Assembly: GCF_907165205.1 (NCBI RefSeq)
Contig: NC_058198.1
Coordinates: 8,719,001 to 8,783,000, forward strand
Direction: 5' to 3'
Length of the DNA stretch: 64,000 bases
Source: Coccinella septempunctata
Lineage: Eukaryota > Arthropoda > Insecta > Coleoptera > Coccinellidae
How positions within the stretch are numbered: the first letter of the stretch is position 1; each line of letters begins with the position of its first letter. Under the pieces are notes generated by a model that worked only from the letters and a program-made list of their open reading frames with translations, searched no databases and had not been told where the DNA came from. A program made the position numbers and the translations under genes. Of this stretch, positions 34,578 through 47,086 are shown in pieces.

Positions 34578-35287
34578 CCCCATTTGTTTCTCTCCACACG
34601 TAAATTATTTAAATCACTTAAATTTCAAGATCTGCTATTTTTCCCAAGTTCAGCAAACATTCTGACTCATTCAGTAGCAAATTTAGGTACTTTTCAACAG
34701 GCAAGGATACGTAACTATTGTACAATAGAAAAATGATAGAAACTTGTTTAAAACCTGTCGAAAAATAGATCCTATCACACTTTTCATGGGAAATCAATTA
34801 TAAATTATTTCTTGTATTATATTTCTCTTTCTAACTTGTGTCACATCGTAATACAGGCGGAGAAATAATGTACACAGTATATTCACGTAGCCAGAAAGAG
34901 AACTAGCACAAATATGTGTATTTTACGTGTATTCCATTTGGATGTTGTTCGAAAATGTACCTTTTTGATAAATATAGGATAAGTTTTGTACCCAGATCAA
35001 CTCCTTCACTGAAAGGACTCCATCCAGTGGCTATATCATAAGAATACGACAAAATAATACTGAATGAAATGAAGAAACAAAAACTTTGTGCATTTTTCCA
35101 CATCCAATTGTAGTATGAACCAATGCAAATTTTTATCATCACTTCTACGAATTTTATTCATATGTAGGTTGGCTTTATTCTGAGATTTTTGTGTTTGATT
35201 GAACTGAACTTGTTTTAGTACCCCGACTTCCGTTTGATTAAGTGCAGAAAGAACCAATATTCGGTAATTAGTGAGACATTAATGTAA
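34578..35287 (+). repeat. Tandem duplication, first unit (710 bp)
   Basis: Begins CCCCATTTGTTTCTCTCCAC and is repeated head to tail from 35288 with a few percent divergence. It includes shared blocks such as GTACACAGTATATTCACGTA and TGGATGTTGTTCGAAAATGT. No coding frame is conserved between the units. Confidence 0.9.
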
Positions 35288-36003
35288 CCCCATTTGTTTT
35301 TCTCCACACATAAATTATTAAAATAACTTAAATTTCAAGATCTGCTATTTTTTTCAAGTTCAGCAAACATTCTCACTCATTCAGCAGCAAATTTAGGTAC
35401 TTTTCAACAGGCAAGGATACGTAACTATTGTACAATAGAAAAATGATAGAAACCTGTTTAAAACCTGTCGAAAAATAGATCCTTTCACACTTTTCAGCAG
35501 GACAATTTCATGGGAAATAAATTATAAATTATTTCTTGTATTATATTTCTCTTTCTAACTTGTGTCACATCGTAAAACAGACGGAGAAATAATGTACACA
35601 GTATATTCACGTAGCCAGAAGGAGAACTAGCACAAATATGTATTTTACGTGTATTCCATGTGGATGTTGTTCGAAAATGTACCTTTTTGATAAATATAGG
35701 ATAAGTTTTGTACCCAGATCAACACCTTCACTGAAAGGACTTCATCCAGTGGCTATATCATAAAAATACGACAAAATGTTGCTGAATGAAATGAAGAAAC
35801 AAAAATTTGTGCATTTTTGCACATCTAATGTATGAACCGATGGAAATTTTTATTATCACTTCTACGAATTTTATTCATGTGTAGGTTGACTTTATTCTGA
35901 GATTTTCTTGTTTGATTGAACTGAACTTGTTTTAGTACCCCGACTTCTGTTTGATTAAGTGCAGAAAGAACCAATTTTCGGTAATTACCAAGACATTAAT
36001 GTG
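35288..36003 (+). repeat. Tandem duplication, second unit (about 716 bp)
   Basis: Second copy of the unit at 34578-35287, ending near GACATTAATGTGACC. Small indels distinguish it, such as a GCAGGACAATTT insertion near 35500. Confidence 0.9.
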
Positions 36004-37147
36004 ACCTCACTTCTAAATAATTTGATTTAAACAAGAACTTCCAGGCGGAAGAGAATTGATAATGTTATTCGGGAAAATATCCCTCTACCTTCATTTCAGA
36101 ACCCTGATTTTAAATGAAATGAAAATTGTTAGAAGATGCTTCTGAAATTGTACTTTTAGGAATATTCCTAATTCATTCGTTTCCAGGAAGGTTGAATCTT
36201 ATTTTGGTTGGAGAAAAGAAAACTATATTACACAATATGAATCAATACAAGATGGAAACATAAATCTGAAATAAAAATTTTTATATCACTGGAGAATGGA
36301 CAAGCAATTTTTTATGTTTTTCACGAAACAGTAGGAAAAATCCTGAGGGGTGCAATGTGTCCCATTCAAATTCCACCTTTTGATTTACTTTTGGGTATGA
36401 AAAGTCGATCTGATCATTAAATGTGCTTATGCTTTTGTTGTATTTTTAAAAAGCTTCAAAAGGATTTCTGGATGCTGGTATTCCACCGACATATTCTAAG
36501 TCAAATTCCTGGTTTACCCAAGAGATGCCTGGAAAACCCTTGATCTTTCTGAATTTTTCATTCCCTAGCTCAGCGGAATTTTTTTTAATTCTCGAGAGCA
36601 TTTCCCTGCTCAAAATTTAATCCAGTGAAGATAAAACACTGATGCAGCTGCATTGAATTCTTAATTTTAATCCAATCCAAATCAGTTTTCCGTCTCGAAA
36701 CCATTCAATGTTCCGTTTTCATTGAAACTGATGACCGATGTGTAAGAGGATTAGTATCACGATGAGCTTGACCTGGGGCTTCACCAAATTGTAAATGGTT
36801 TTAGATCAACGTGTTCAGTGGGCTGGGATGTGTATAAATGGAGATGGATTTCCAAACCATATCGGATTCTCATCAACCATCAGATATGTACATCTGGTGC
36901 GAACATAGGGGTATTATTTTCCTGAAATCAGTGCATATAGAAACAAAATTAACTCAACCGATAGAGGATGGCCACGTGAAATTATTGCTAATCTAGCTAT
37001 CATTCTCAGCTTCACGTGTTCATGCATCATTTAGGAAACAATAGTGAGTCCTAAATGTCCTCTTTTGGTTTCATAAACGAATTATAAAGCGGCATGAATT
37101 TCAATTAAAAAATGCATAGATATTTATGAAAAAATTCTTACTAAACC
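36004..37147. other. No feature recognised
   Basis: Unique AT-rich sequence without shared repeats or plausible coding frames. Confidence 0.4.
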
Positions 37148-37155
37148 CCATAGAG

Positions 37156-39320
37156 CAGTGGTTCCCAACTAGTGGTCCGCAGCAGGCCCGGATCTAGGGG
37201 GGGGCAAGCGGGGCGCTTGCCCCGGGCGCCAGCTTAAGGGGGCGCCAAAATCAACCAGAGGTTAAAATTTTTTTACTTTTGATTTTCTCGGAAAAAATTA
37301 ATTTCCTAGTGCTAAAATGGAAACTGTAGAATAGAAACATGATAAACCATCATTATGCCTAAAATCTTTAAAATCAATGAGAGATCAATTAACTGCATAT
37401 TATTCAGTCATTTACGAATGACCGCCACACTTGGGTGAAATAGGTTGAAAGATCTGATATGTTTACACTGCGTCGCAAGCAGTAATTTCTTTGCCTGGGG
37501 AATTACCGACTCATCGCCCAAAATTTCCGATTTTCTATAGACCATAACATAAAAACTAATCCTTTCAGCATAATTCTGTTTGCATATTCGTAATCTATGC
37601 CTTAGTAAAAACACTAATTTTGGTGAAAATCGGTAAGATCGAAATTTTTTCAAATTCTCCATAGATGTACCGAGTTTTTCACCATAATTTGAGCCCCCCT
37701 TTAACTTTGTTACTAAGAGAGGTACAAAAAAAATGTTTTATACAAAAGTTTCACTAAATTGAGTTTTTTTAAATATTTTCACAAAATGAAATATATACAG
37801 AGTGGGCGATTTTTTTAAGAATATTTTTGGTCTCCGATCAGAACCGAATTCATTCTGTACACCAATTCGAGGGCGTAGAACACGAATATGCAAACAGATA
37901 TTTTTTAAAAAATTTATTTTTACAAGTTATGGTCAATGGAAAATCGGAAATTTTGGACCTTCGCGGAAAAATTCATAAAATCTGAACTGTTCGAGATAGA
38001 TGATTGAAGTGTGGTTTTTTATATTTGCAAAGAACCAATTCATCATCAAAAAAACAGCATATGACTAGTGCCTTTTTTCTAGCTGCTACAGCTCCTCAAA
38101 GTTGACCAATATTTCCGAAATTTTGCACTAAAAGTGATTTATTCCTCAAAACACTGATCCTCCAAAAATCTAATTGCATATTCGTGATCTACGACCTTGA
38201 ATTAATATGTAAAATGATCCGGGTCGATATATGTAGCTAAAAAAATAAATTTTTGTTCGGAATAATTTCGTTCATGAAGCGCGGGTAAAAACGATAGACG
38301 AGAGCGTGTTGAAAAGGACATTCTTGTAAATACAAACTTTTTTATTTTTCGAACGATTGCAACCCGAGTCATTTATTTTTACTAATTCGAGGTCGTAGAT
38401 TACGAATATGCAATTTTTGAGAGTATTTTGGGAAAAGAATAACTCTTAATGGAACAATAAGAAAAAATATCTTTTGATGGAACAATGGGAAAAAATAAGA
38501 GTGATTTTTTTCTCAAAGTACTCCTCTTAGGAAAAATCTAATTGCATATTCATAATCGATACGACCTCGAACTAGTGAAAAAAATAACTCGGGTTTAAAG
38601 CGATGACGAATATGCAATTAGATTTTTCCTACGAACCTTAGAAGGGGGAGGGGGCGCCATCATGAATTTTTGCCCCGGTCAGAAAAAATCGTAAATCCGG
38701 GCCTGGTCCGCAGAAGCCAAAATATGGTCCTCGAACTTAGAACATGGAACTTAATTCAAATTCCGCGAACGATTAACAGTTTTTTATTTGAGATTCAACC
38801 GTAGCTCTCAGACCAAACTGTTTACTAGATGGCGTTAGTGAATAGAATCAGTAGTACAGTCAATACAAATTTTCTGAAAAATTTCAGAACGCCGCAAATA
38901 TATTCATTTTTGAAGATAACCTTGGAGCTTTTATTTGCAAATTTCAATTGTACTTATGCGTAAAAATTCCCAAAAAGATGGAATCAATTAAACAATCGTC
39001 AAGATCGAACGGCTGCATCGAGCTCCATAAATTTTTCAGATTTATTACTAGAAGAGCTGCTCTTCCAGAATATGTATCACATTTCCATCTACGGTTATTG
39101 TTATTGAGAGATAATCCACTCGAAAGATGACTATCGAAAAATTTCTAAAAAGATGGAATCAATTAAATGATCGTCAAGACCGAACGGTTGCATCGAGCTC
39201 CATGAAATTCTCAGATTTATTACTAGAAGAGTTGCTTATTCAGGAAATGTATCACATTTCCATCTACGGTTATTGTTACTGAGAGAAAATCCACTCAAAA
39301 GGTGACTAAGGTTGGGAACC
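37156..39320 (+). mobile_element. hAT-type element (CAGTGGTTCCC ends), interrupted
   Basis: Starts CAGTGGTTCCCAACTAGTGG and ends AAGGTTGGGAACC at 39320, inverted ends of the kind common in hAT elements. The flanks CCATAGAG (37148-37155) and CCTTAGAG (39321-39328) agree in 7 of 8 bases. The last four bases expected at the right end are missing. Another hAT-type element sits inside at 37183-38705. The 3' part holds two units of a 175-bp tandem repeat (starting near 38972 and 39147). No transposase is seen. A second copy is at 47087-47795. Confidence 0.8.
37183..38705 (-). mobile_element. hAT-type nonautonomous element, 1523 bp, nested
   Basis: Inverted relative to the copy at 19780-21181, with the ends CAGGCCCGGATCTAGG and AATCCGGGCCTG. 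It is flanked by a perfect 8-bp duplication GTCCGCAG (37175-37182 and 38706-38713). The insertion splits the host repeat word GTGGTCCGCAGAAGCC. It is about 120 bp longer than the other copy, partly from a segment near 37680-37810. The recurrent GAATATGCAATT-type motif is again present in both orientations. No transposase. Confidence 0.9.
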
Positions 39321-39328
39321 CCTTAGAG

Positions 39329-41674
39329 AAACAGTTGCAACCCCTAGAATTCCAAAGTTGAAGAAGTAGCATGGGATATCTTTCTTTGAAGGTTTTTCGC
39401 TTTTCAAAAATGGATATAATTTCAGAATTATATCTCACATATCACTGAAACATTTCATTTGGAACGAAAAGAAAACCATTTCTTGTAGTAAATGTTCGAA
39501 TGCATACCAAGAACATTTACTGGATCGTAACTTACAGATTTTGTATCTTCAGAGACTGGATGATGTTGAAAAAAGTTTTAATTGCCATTTATAATAAAAT
39601 AAGAATAAAAGACCTTTCAAATTGTACAATTGAATTTTGCCTAAAAAATTCAATCATTGTGTTTATTGATTGTTTTTAACGTCTCGAATTACTTCGAATA
39701 TATCCTTCCTGCAACCCAAATACAGTCAAGCCACAGAAGTTCACAATAATAAGTGTTTGTATCTGAATTTTCAACCGCATTCATTTCTGAAGCGAATTGA
39801 AAAGAACCCCTATCTGAAACGGAAAACCGTTGCATAAGACTGTTATCGTATATTTCGTTTTCTGTTTATTCACCGATGAAAACAACAAACTCAAGTCGTG
39901 AAACCTCTCCCGATAGAATGGATCTTTATTGACGCGTGAAAGTTTGTAACGAAAAATTCAATTAAGGTGTTTTCACTCCGCTTATTAATCATACCTATTC
40001 GGCAGCTCAAAGTGTCGATTGCTTTCGTAAGAAGGCTAAAAAAAAGATCGAACAAAAGTTAAATGTTTTTTCCACTCTGTAAATTGAACTATGTGGCACA
40101 GAGAGGTATACATAATGAGTGACATAGAAAGCATAACACCCAGTATTGATGAATTTATTACAACAATTTTTCGTATACATGACAAATTAATTATGTGTTG
40201 GAGTTCCACGATACCCTAAGCATTAAGTCATTACGTAGCAGAGATTTGTGATGTTTTAGGTGTATTTATGCTTGATTCTTACGTCGCAGTCATTATCCCA
40301 GTTCACCATTTCACTAGAAAAGTCTATCAACTATTAATATTGCAGAAATGCATAGGTTCAATTTGACAGACAGAGACAAGGATAAAAATATTGATTTTGT
40401 AACGCTGATTCATAAATAGACACATGTTTCTCGTAATAAATGGTTCTCACACTAGAGATGTTGACTTAGAAGATGGTTATATTGCAGATTATAATAGGGT
40501 AATGAAAATTGTTCACTGCTACCTGTAAACTTGTTGGTATCATGTTGATCCATTATATGAAAAGTTTGTTTGCCATAGTTAGTTCTAATAGTCCTATCAC
40601 TTAAATTGGAAGTCCCATCCTTGCTAGCATGATTTTGGGATTATTTAGACTCCAATTACTTCATTAATGGATCTGATCTGCTTTAAGTCAATCTAAGTAG
40701 ATTTTTAGTGAACGTGATATGGTGTCTTCTTCAGTGATATGTTTCACACTCGAAGAACAGTTTCAGAACTGATTGTAACCCTTTTTAGAATTTTTGTGGT
40801 GGTGGATAGAAGCAAATATTGCTGTGACGATATGATAGGCTTCGAAAACGTGCGAAATAGCGAGCCCAAGATTGGGTCCAATCGTTATTCACTGAAGTAT
40901 ATTCAACAGTAAATACCCAGGATGTATCGATGAAGTTTTGGTGTTCCATAACGAGTTTAGTCGTGTTTCGTATTTGCTTCTGCTGAGTTTGAGCAACTTA
41001 AACTTCAAAGGGAAATCAAGACGGGGTAAGAGACGTCAAGCACTGCACGGTAATTGTCTTCTCATATCCTTCAGCATGTTTCACCATTACGAAGTCCTAG
41101 ACTTCGTTCAACTGCTGAGTATTTTTCGACAAATTAATATGGAACAGAGGACGCTTTCTTACTCGTTGATTTAACTCCAAATTGACGTTATATACGCTCA
41201 CGGTTTTGAATTTTCCATAAGGTCATTCCTATTCGCGCCTCCTTATTTGCTCGAAAGAAATGACGCAATCTAACAAAGGGGGTGTGAAGATGGAGAAAGA
41301 GACGATTTAGGCAGGGGTAGGAAATGTACCTCAGGCTCCTTCTTGACATTAACGGTGAACCTCATCACTCTTTTGACAATTTGTATTCTAATAGATTCGA
41401 TTTAGTGAAAATAAGAGGCTTTTTATGATAACCAAAAAAAAAACAATTATAGTGAGGTATTTACTACTTTGTAGAAAAATGCTGAAACAGGCCAGTTTTT
41501 ATTTCAAATTACTCCACTTTATGTGCCTATAACTGAGGAGTTTGTCAGGCACTCTCTAAAAACAAGAAAAAAAATTGCATATATGGTTTTCACAAATTTT
41601 AGAGAAGTTTTGAGACTGCCTCGAATGTTTCCATTTTTCCACAATTTTTAAATATGGGAAATCCAAAGGTTTAC
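39329..41674. other. No feature recognised
   Basis: More than 2.3 kb of unique AT-rich DNA with no shared repeat, RNA gene or convincing frame. The 78-codon frame at 40938-41174 starts at an alternative codon and is unsupported. Confidence 0.4.
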
Positions 41675-41945
41675 TCATTTATCTAACCATTTTTTTACAG
41701 ATATCCTTATAAGTTTCAGGTGAAAATTTATTTTTAGTACTTGTATTACGAAATCAGTCTGATAACACCTAATTATACTTTCGAACATATTGTTGCTTTG
41801 ATCAATTTCTCTCCAGAGTTGCGGTGGAAATGTCTGAGCTCTTGAAGTATGTAGGAAGTGATGAGAATCCAAAGCTCCTTGTAGCTGATCCCATAAGTGT
41901 TTAATGGACTTCAGATCTGACGACCGAGTGAGCAGGGTAGGGAAG
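41675..41945 (-). pseudogene. Tc1-like transposase C-terminal fragment
   Basis: The minus strand reads RSSDLKSIKHLWDQLQGALD, corresponding to the SPDLNPIEHLWD block around the final catalytic Glu of Tc1 transposases. Here the Glu is replaced by Lys. It is followed by a tail with PPQLWREIDQSNNMFESI. Everything upstream of this block is missing, because the fragment is joined directly to a left-truncated MITE family B copy at 41944. The same C-terminal style is seen at 49150-49300. Confidence 0.65.
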
Positions 41946-42588
41946 TAGATTTTTGAGGTCAAAAGAAACACTTTTTTCCTTCAACATTTTTTCCGAATCG
42001 GCTTGGTTCAAAAGATACAGACCATAAAAAACCATAAAAAAATTTATTTTTAGTGCTATCTCACAAAGTGTTTCCTCGAATGCAATGAATATCGAAATAT
42101 AGTTTTTTATTTATTCGATTAATCTTTTTCTAATACAAGATATCACCCACGTCTTCCAGTTTTCTCATTATGACCAGTACGTACCATAAAAATATCAAAA
42201 ATTCAAAGAACCCAACTCTTGAAACTTTGGACGCTATCTAATGAATATTTGAACGTAAAATAAAATTATTCTTCATATTTTCTCGAATAATGCACCATTT
42301 TCGAGTAATTTTATATTCAAAAATTAAAAACTAGCTGTGACATTTGAAATATTGGGTACTTTGGCTGAACCCTGTTTAAAAGATCCACCCTTGTTTAGTG
42401 TCATTGATTTAGATAGTTATTCTGAAGGTATATTTGTTTTTCAAGGGGTGGCATAGCTCATCATGAAAAGTAAAAATGGCTATATCTTTCTATCAGGGCA
42501 GAAGCAGAAAAAAAGTTATAGGAAAAAAGTGTTTCTTTTGACCTCAAAAAACTGTTGAAATATTAGTACGAGTCAAAGTCTCACCCCG
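41944..42588. mobile_element. MITE family B, left end truncated
   Basis: Begins inside the left terminal repeat (AGTAGATTTTTGAGGTCAAA) at the junction with the Tc1 fragment and runs to CTCACCCCG, followed by TA at 42589-42590. Otherwise collinear with 33840-34463. Confidence 0.8.
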
Positions 42589-43261
42589 TATAAGAGAGTA
42601 AACATTTGATTTCTCATAAAATAATATCTGGTAGACAATAATTAACAACTTTTGAAACTATTACAAAATTTCTGTATCAGGATATGTGAGTACGTACTTG
42701 AGAAAATCATTTCTCTTCACAGTCGATGCTGTGCAAAGTCCAGATAAACGGCTCTTGAAACATGATGAATTCTTGTTAATACTCCAAGAATGTTTCGTTC
42801 CCTTCAGGTCTCACTTTTCGAGTGTAGTCCTAATCATGTTCCACGCCTAGATATAGGCATAATCGATTGGGGTAGTTCAGAGAACCGCTTCAGGGAAGCC
42901 ACTAGTTTAATATGAATGTTATTGTGTTTGGGTGTATTGTTAATGGCATATTAGGTCATCTTCATTGTTTGAGAGCAACGCAGTACATGGCTTAACAATA
43001 TATTCAGGCCATACTCAACTGTGACGATACATAATCCTTTTTTCAAACAATACCCAATCACAGGTGTGGTAATATTATGAATAAATATCGGAGGATAGTA
43101 GGTTCACTCGAAGAACACAAAGAGCAGATGTAAGCTTGTGGAATCTCTGGAATCTCCATGTGAAGGCAGGGTAAATTTGTGGTGAAGTAATTGTTGGTGA
43201 AATAAAATCCAGTATTTGTGAAGTTTATCGAAATATTTCGACTCCAAGTGATATTTATACG
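42589..43261. other. No feature recognised
   Basis: Unique AT-rich sequence with no shared repeats. Confidence 0.4.
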
Positions 43262-44520
43262 GGGACGTATTTATATCTAGTTAGCCTAGACCAGTACCAT
43301 ACATAAAAAAAATATTGCGTTACCATAGCAACGAACAATAACTCATTAGAAGTATCAGTGTGGAGTTTGAGGTCAAAAAAGTAAACCAGAGTTACGCAAT
43401 AAATTGAAAGAAAGAAGATGTCCACCGAAATTGTGAAAATCGAAAAATTGGAGTATCGAGCCATCATCAAGTACCTGTATTTAAAAGGGTTAAGAGGTAA
43501 GCAGATTTACGAAGATATGCTTAATACTCTTGATGATCAATGTCCTTCGTATGGGATCATGAAAAATTGGACTGTAAGCTTCTAAAGAGGTGAATTTTCC
43601 ATTGAAGATGATGACCGATCGGGAAGGCCAGTTTCTGTGTGAGTCCCCGAAAATATCCTGTCGAATTGGGCTAAAACGGATATTTGAAGCATTGAATATT
43701 TCATACGAACGCGTTCATCGCGTTCACGTCAATTTGGACATGGAGAAAAATTGCTGCAAAATGGATCCCCAAATGTTTGAATGTTGACCAAAAGCGTGCA
43801 AGGGTAGAAGCATAGTGATCGATCTGTGCTCCATTTGAAAACGATGTTGACTTCTTAAACCGAATTGTTACTATGGATGAGACTTGGCTACATTTCTACG
43901 ATCCAGAAACAAAGCAACAATCGTTGGAATGGCGACACTCTGGTTCTCCAAGACCTAAGAAATTTCGTGTCCAAAAATCTGCTAGATAAGTTCTTGCTTC
44001 GGTTTTTTGGGATTGCCATGGAGTAATCATGTTTGATTTTTTGGATAAGGGTAGAACAATAACCGGAGATTACTATTCGACACCTCTGACCACTCTACGG
44101 GAAAAAATTAAAGAGAAAAGACGCGCAAAGCTATCCAAAGGTGTTTTGTTTTAGCAGGACAACGCCCCTGGACACAAATCTCATGTTGCCATGCAAAAAA
44201 TTCGTGATTTAGGGTTTGAATAACTAGAACACCCTCCTAATTCACCAGATTTGGCCCCATCCGACTATCATCTCTTTCCTCAACTGAAAAAAAGTTTAAA
44301 AGGTCGTAAATCTTCTTCCAACGAGTAGGTAGTAAAAGCTGTGGAGGTCTGGTTTGCAGAGCAAGAAGAAACATTTTTCTTGAAAGGTCTAGAGACGTTG
44401 AAGGTTCTATGTAATAAATGTATCCAATTAAGAGGAGAATATGTTGAGTAATAAAATATTTTCACATTGAAATTTTGTTTGGTTCTATAGTAGGCTAAGA
44501 ATTGCTCAATATATCCACGT
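43262..44520 (+). mobile_element. Mariner element, degenerate
   Basis: Contains the transposase relic at 43418-44451. The outer regions share a TTAGCCTA word in inverted orientation (about 43280 and, on the minus strand, about 44495), which suggests terminal repeats near 43262 and 44520. The ends are too decayed to place exactly. Confidence 0.65.
43418..44451 (+). pseudogene. Mariner transposase pseudogene
   Basis: DDD-type transposase relic of near full length: 1034 bp, against about 345 codons for the family. The ATG at 43418 begins MSTEIVKIEKLEYRAIIKYL, then a helix-turn-helix region and QCPSYGIMKNW. Stops and a frameshift follow (first TAA near 43583). Later blocks are clear: TMDETWLHFYDPETKQQ (first Asp), QDNAPGHKSHVAMQ after a stop (second Asp), and PPNSPDLAPSDYHLFPQLKK, where the third acidic residue is Asp, the mariner signature. 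The tail CIQLRGEYVE ends at the TAA at 44449-44451. At least five in-frame stops or shifts are present, so it is inactive. Confidence 0.9.
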
Positions 44521-45951
44521 ATTACTTTTCTATATGAATATAAGATTTCACTGTGTTCCAATGAATTCGTTCAGTATTTCGCTCATTAGCAGTTCGAGGA
44601 GTCTTTGGATACCCACCCCTCAAGTCCTCTTATTTTTCGACCGTCATATCTGCATTCGAGAAGCCACGATAACACGAAAACCGAAACTTTCTGGATGAGT
44701 TGGAGTCGCTGCAGGGGTCAAAGCTTCCATTGGCATTCAGCAACGTTAGTTAACCTGGGTGAAGATTACCAAGGGGGAAATCGATAGCCTCATTAGGAAT
44801 AAAGCCAAACTTGTTAGTTATGAAGAATCATTCACTCTCACCCTATCAAATTTAAAGACCGAAGTACAAAGCCATCGAGGGATTTTAATTGGATATCCAG
44901 TTTCTCGATGCGAATATAACTGCGGCCTGGATCCATGCATGTTATCACCGGTATATATACGATACAAAGGGGGGTATGATAAGAAATTAATCTTGGTTGG
45001 ATTATGAAGTATGCTCATTCATTCTCCCGTGGAGAATAGGGAATGAGGTGATTTTTATCTGGGATAATAAATTCGAAGTGACGTTATATGCCGATGCTGC
45101 TTACTTTTCGCCAAAGAGGGAATATATCATTTTATCGCATCTTTTATGATTTATCCCAGGAGTAAATGACACACTTGAACGAAATACCCTCATTTGTTAT
45201 TTCAACGAGATTTAATTCTTTATGGGACTCCTCCCTGTCTGTGGCTTCACCCTCGAACTATTTCTGCGTTTGTAGGAATGTACACAGTAAAAAAGAAATG
45301 GCAGACGGATTAACCACCTAATTAGCCACCAAAAGATGATGAGGAAATTAGAATTTCCTGAAAATTGAACTGAAATACTCGATTTTTTAATGTTTCCTGT
45401 AACAACTTCAGAGTTTGCTACTATTTCTCGTCAATATGACTTCACTTGCGATAATAAGAAAGTCTTATAATTTATTTTAGTGCAGTATAATCAATTTTGA
45501 GATACTGATATATGTAACAACAATAATAAGATTGGTTACAAGTAACAGGGCACTGGCAAAAAACACAACCTACCCCATTAACGAAACTCTAATACTCATT
45601 TACTATCCCCGAAAAAAAGTTCAATTGCAAATCAATATAACCAGAGACGTAAACCGAAGAAACCAATATTCCAACTCTCAATAGAAAAAGTGCTCGAAAA
45701 ATTACCATCTGCAGTAGCCAAACCCACAAGATTAAACGAGAAACACTCCTGAAAGTGGAGAAAAAACCCTGTCGATAGCAATTATTATTCTGACGGGGAA
45801 GATTGCTCTTGAGTGTCTGAATTAAAAATTTAATCCCATTAGAATTGATTGCCTACTTCTTTCGTATAGGAAGGTTTTATAAGACCTAGAGTTTCGTGAA
45901 ATTTTTTCTTATTTGTTGCGAGAATTTCAAAATTATAATGAAGGGAGTTTT
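44521..45951. other. No feature recognised
   Basis: Unique sequence. 44600-45070 is slightly less AT-rich and has no copies elsewhere in the window, but no frame or splice pattern supports an exon. Confidence 0.35.
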
Positions 45952-45954
45952 ATA

Positions 45955-46215
45955 CAGAGTGGGCCATTGAAAACGAAACAGCATAGGTTGGCAGAATAGG
46001 GAAGATGGTAGATGATACCTGACTGAACTGGGTATTTTTAAGAATAAAGAAATTATTTGAATTTTCTGATTCATTAAGCATGTTTAACGAAATGACAAAT
46101 TCTGTACCAAATTTAAATTTGAATATCTCAAAAACGAATGCATTGAAGGAAAAAAAAATTGAAAATGCTGAATTCAGAATAGAAAGGGCATACAAATCAT
46201 CATTGGCCCACTCTG
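45955..46215. mobile_element. MITE family E, 261 bp
   Basis: TA at 45953-45954, then CAGAGTGGGCCATTGA. The other end reads TCATTGGCCCACTCTG, followed by TA at 46216-46217. Terminal inverted repeats are about 16 bp. Its interior (AATAAAGAAATTATTTGAAT and TTTAACGAAATGACAAATTC) resembles the repeat unit and inverted cap of the array at 54901-57195. Confidence 0.8.
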
Positions 46216-46217
46216 TA

Positions 46218-47086
46218 TATAAATATAAACGTATAACCTTTGCCCATGCACCTGTTGTGATAGTGAAACAAGTGTTGTGGTAAAAACCTCATCCCAATGA
46301 GAATCATGAACCTAATTCAAAGCCATTGTTTCAATGAATGAAAATCCATTTTGATTTCGTGTTTTAGCTTTTATAGTATCTTTTTTCTTTCGAGATAGTA
46401 AATGCAAACTCTCTCTCAAAATGAGCGTGGCACAAAACCTCGCCCAAACTGAAATCCCTATCCATGTAGATAATTCGAATTAAAATCGAACCTGAGTCCG
46501 ATATTACAGTACACGCCTTTGTTATTGCTTCATGGCGGTATTTTCAATAACCAGACATGAAACAAGCTTATAATTTGGAGCGTTGCGATACATGCCATCA
46601 TTAATATTCTGCAGCCATGAGCTATCTGTTTCCTACTTCGATATTTAGGGTAATAGTTGTTGATCAAACAATCAGCCACTGATTCAATTGTTCGAACAAA
46701 TCTGTATAGATTTCCACTTAACATATCACTGAGCATTAGCTGATTGAATTTTATTACCATCGTTCAGGTATTCATTCGCTGGATGTGATTCAATTATTCC
46801 ATTTTTTTGATCAATGAGCGTATGAAATGTTGGAAGAATTATTATTTAGATATCCCAGATATCTAAATGTATTGAGTGAAAATCTCTTGTGGACTAATCG
46901 ATCAATAAGGAAATGAAAATCATCAGTCTGTTAGCAAAATTTAAAATAGGTGAAAATTTTCAGTTTCACAATATTAGGTCAAAAAAAATTCATTATGATA
47001 GTGTAAAATTTCAAGGGATTACTTTTCACTATAGAATTATCCTGGAAATATCACTATTTGGGTTTCGATGAAGAATACTTCAAAAG
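46218..47086. other. No feature recognised
   Basis: Unique AT-rich DNA; the 76-codon minus frame at 46530-46760 is unsupported. Confidence 0.4.
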
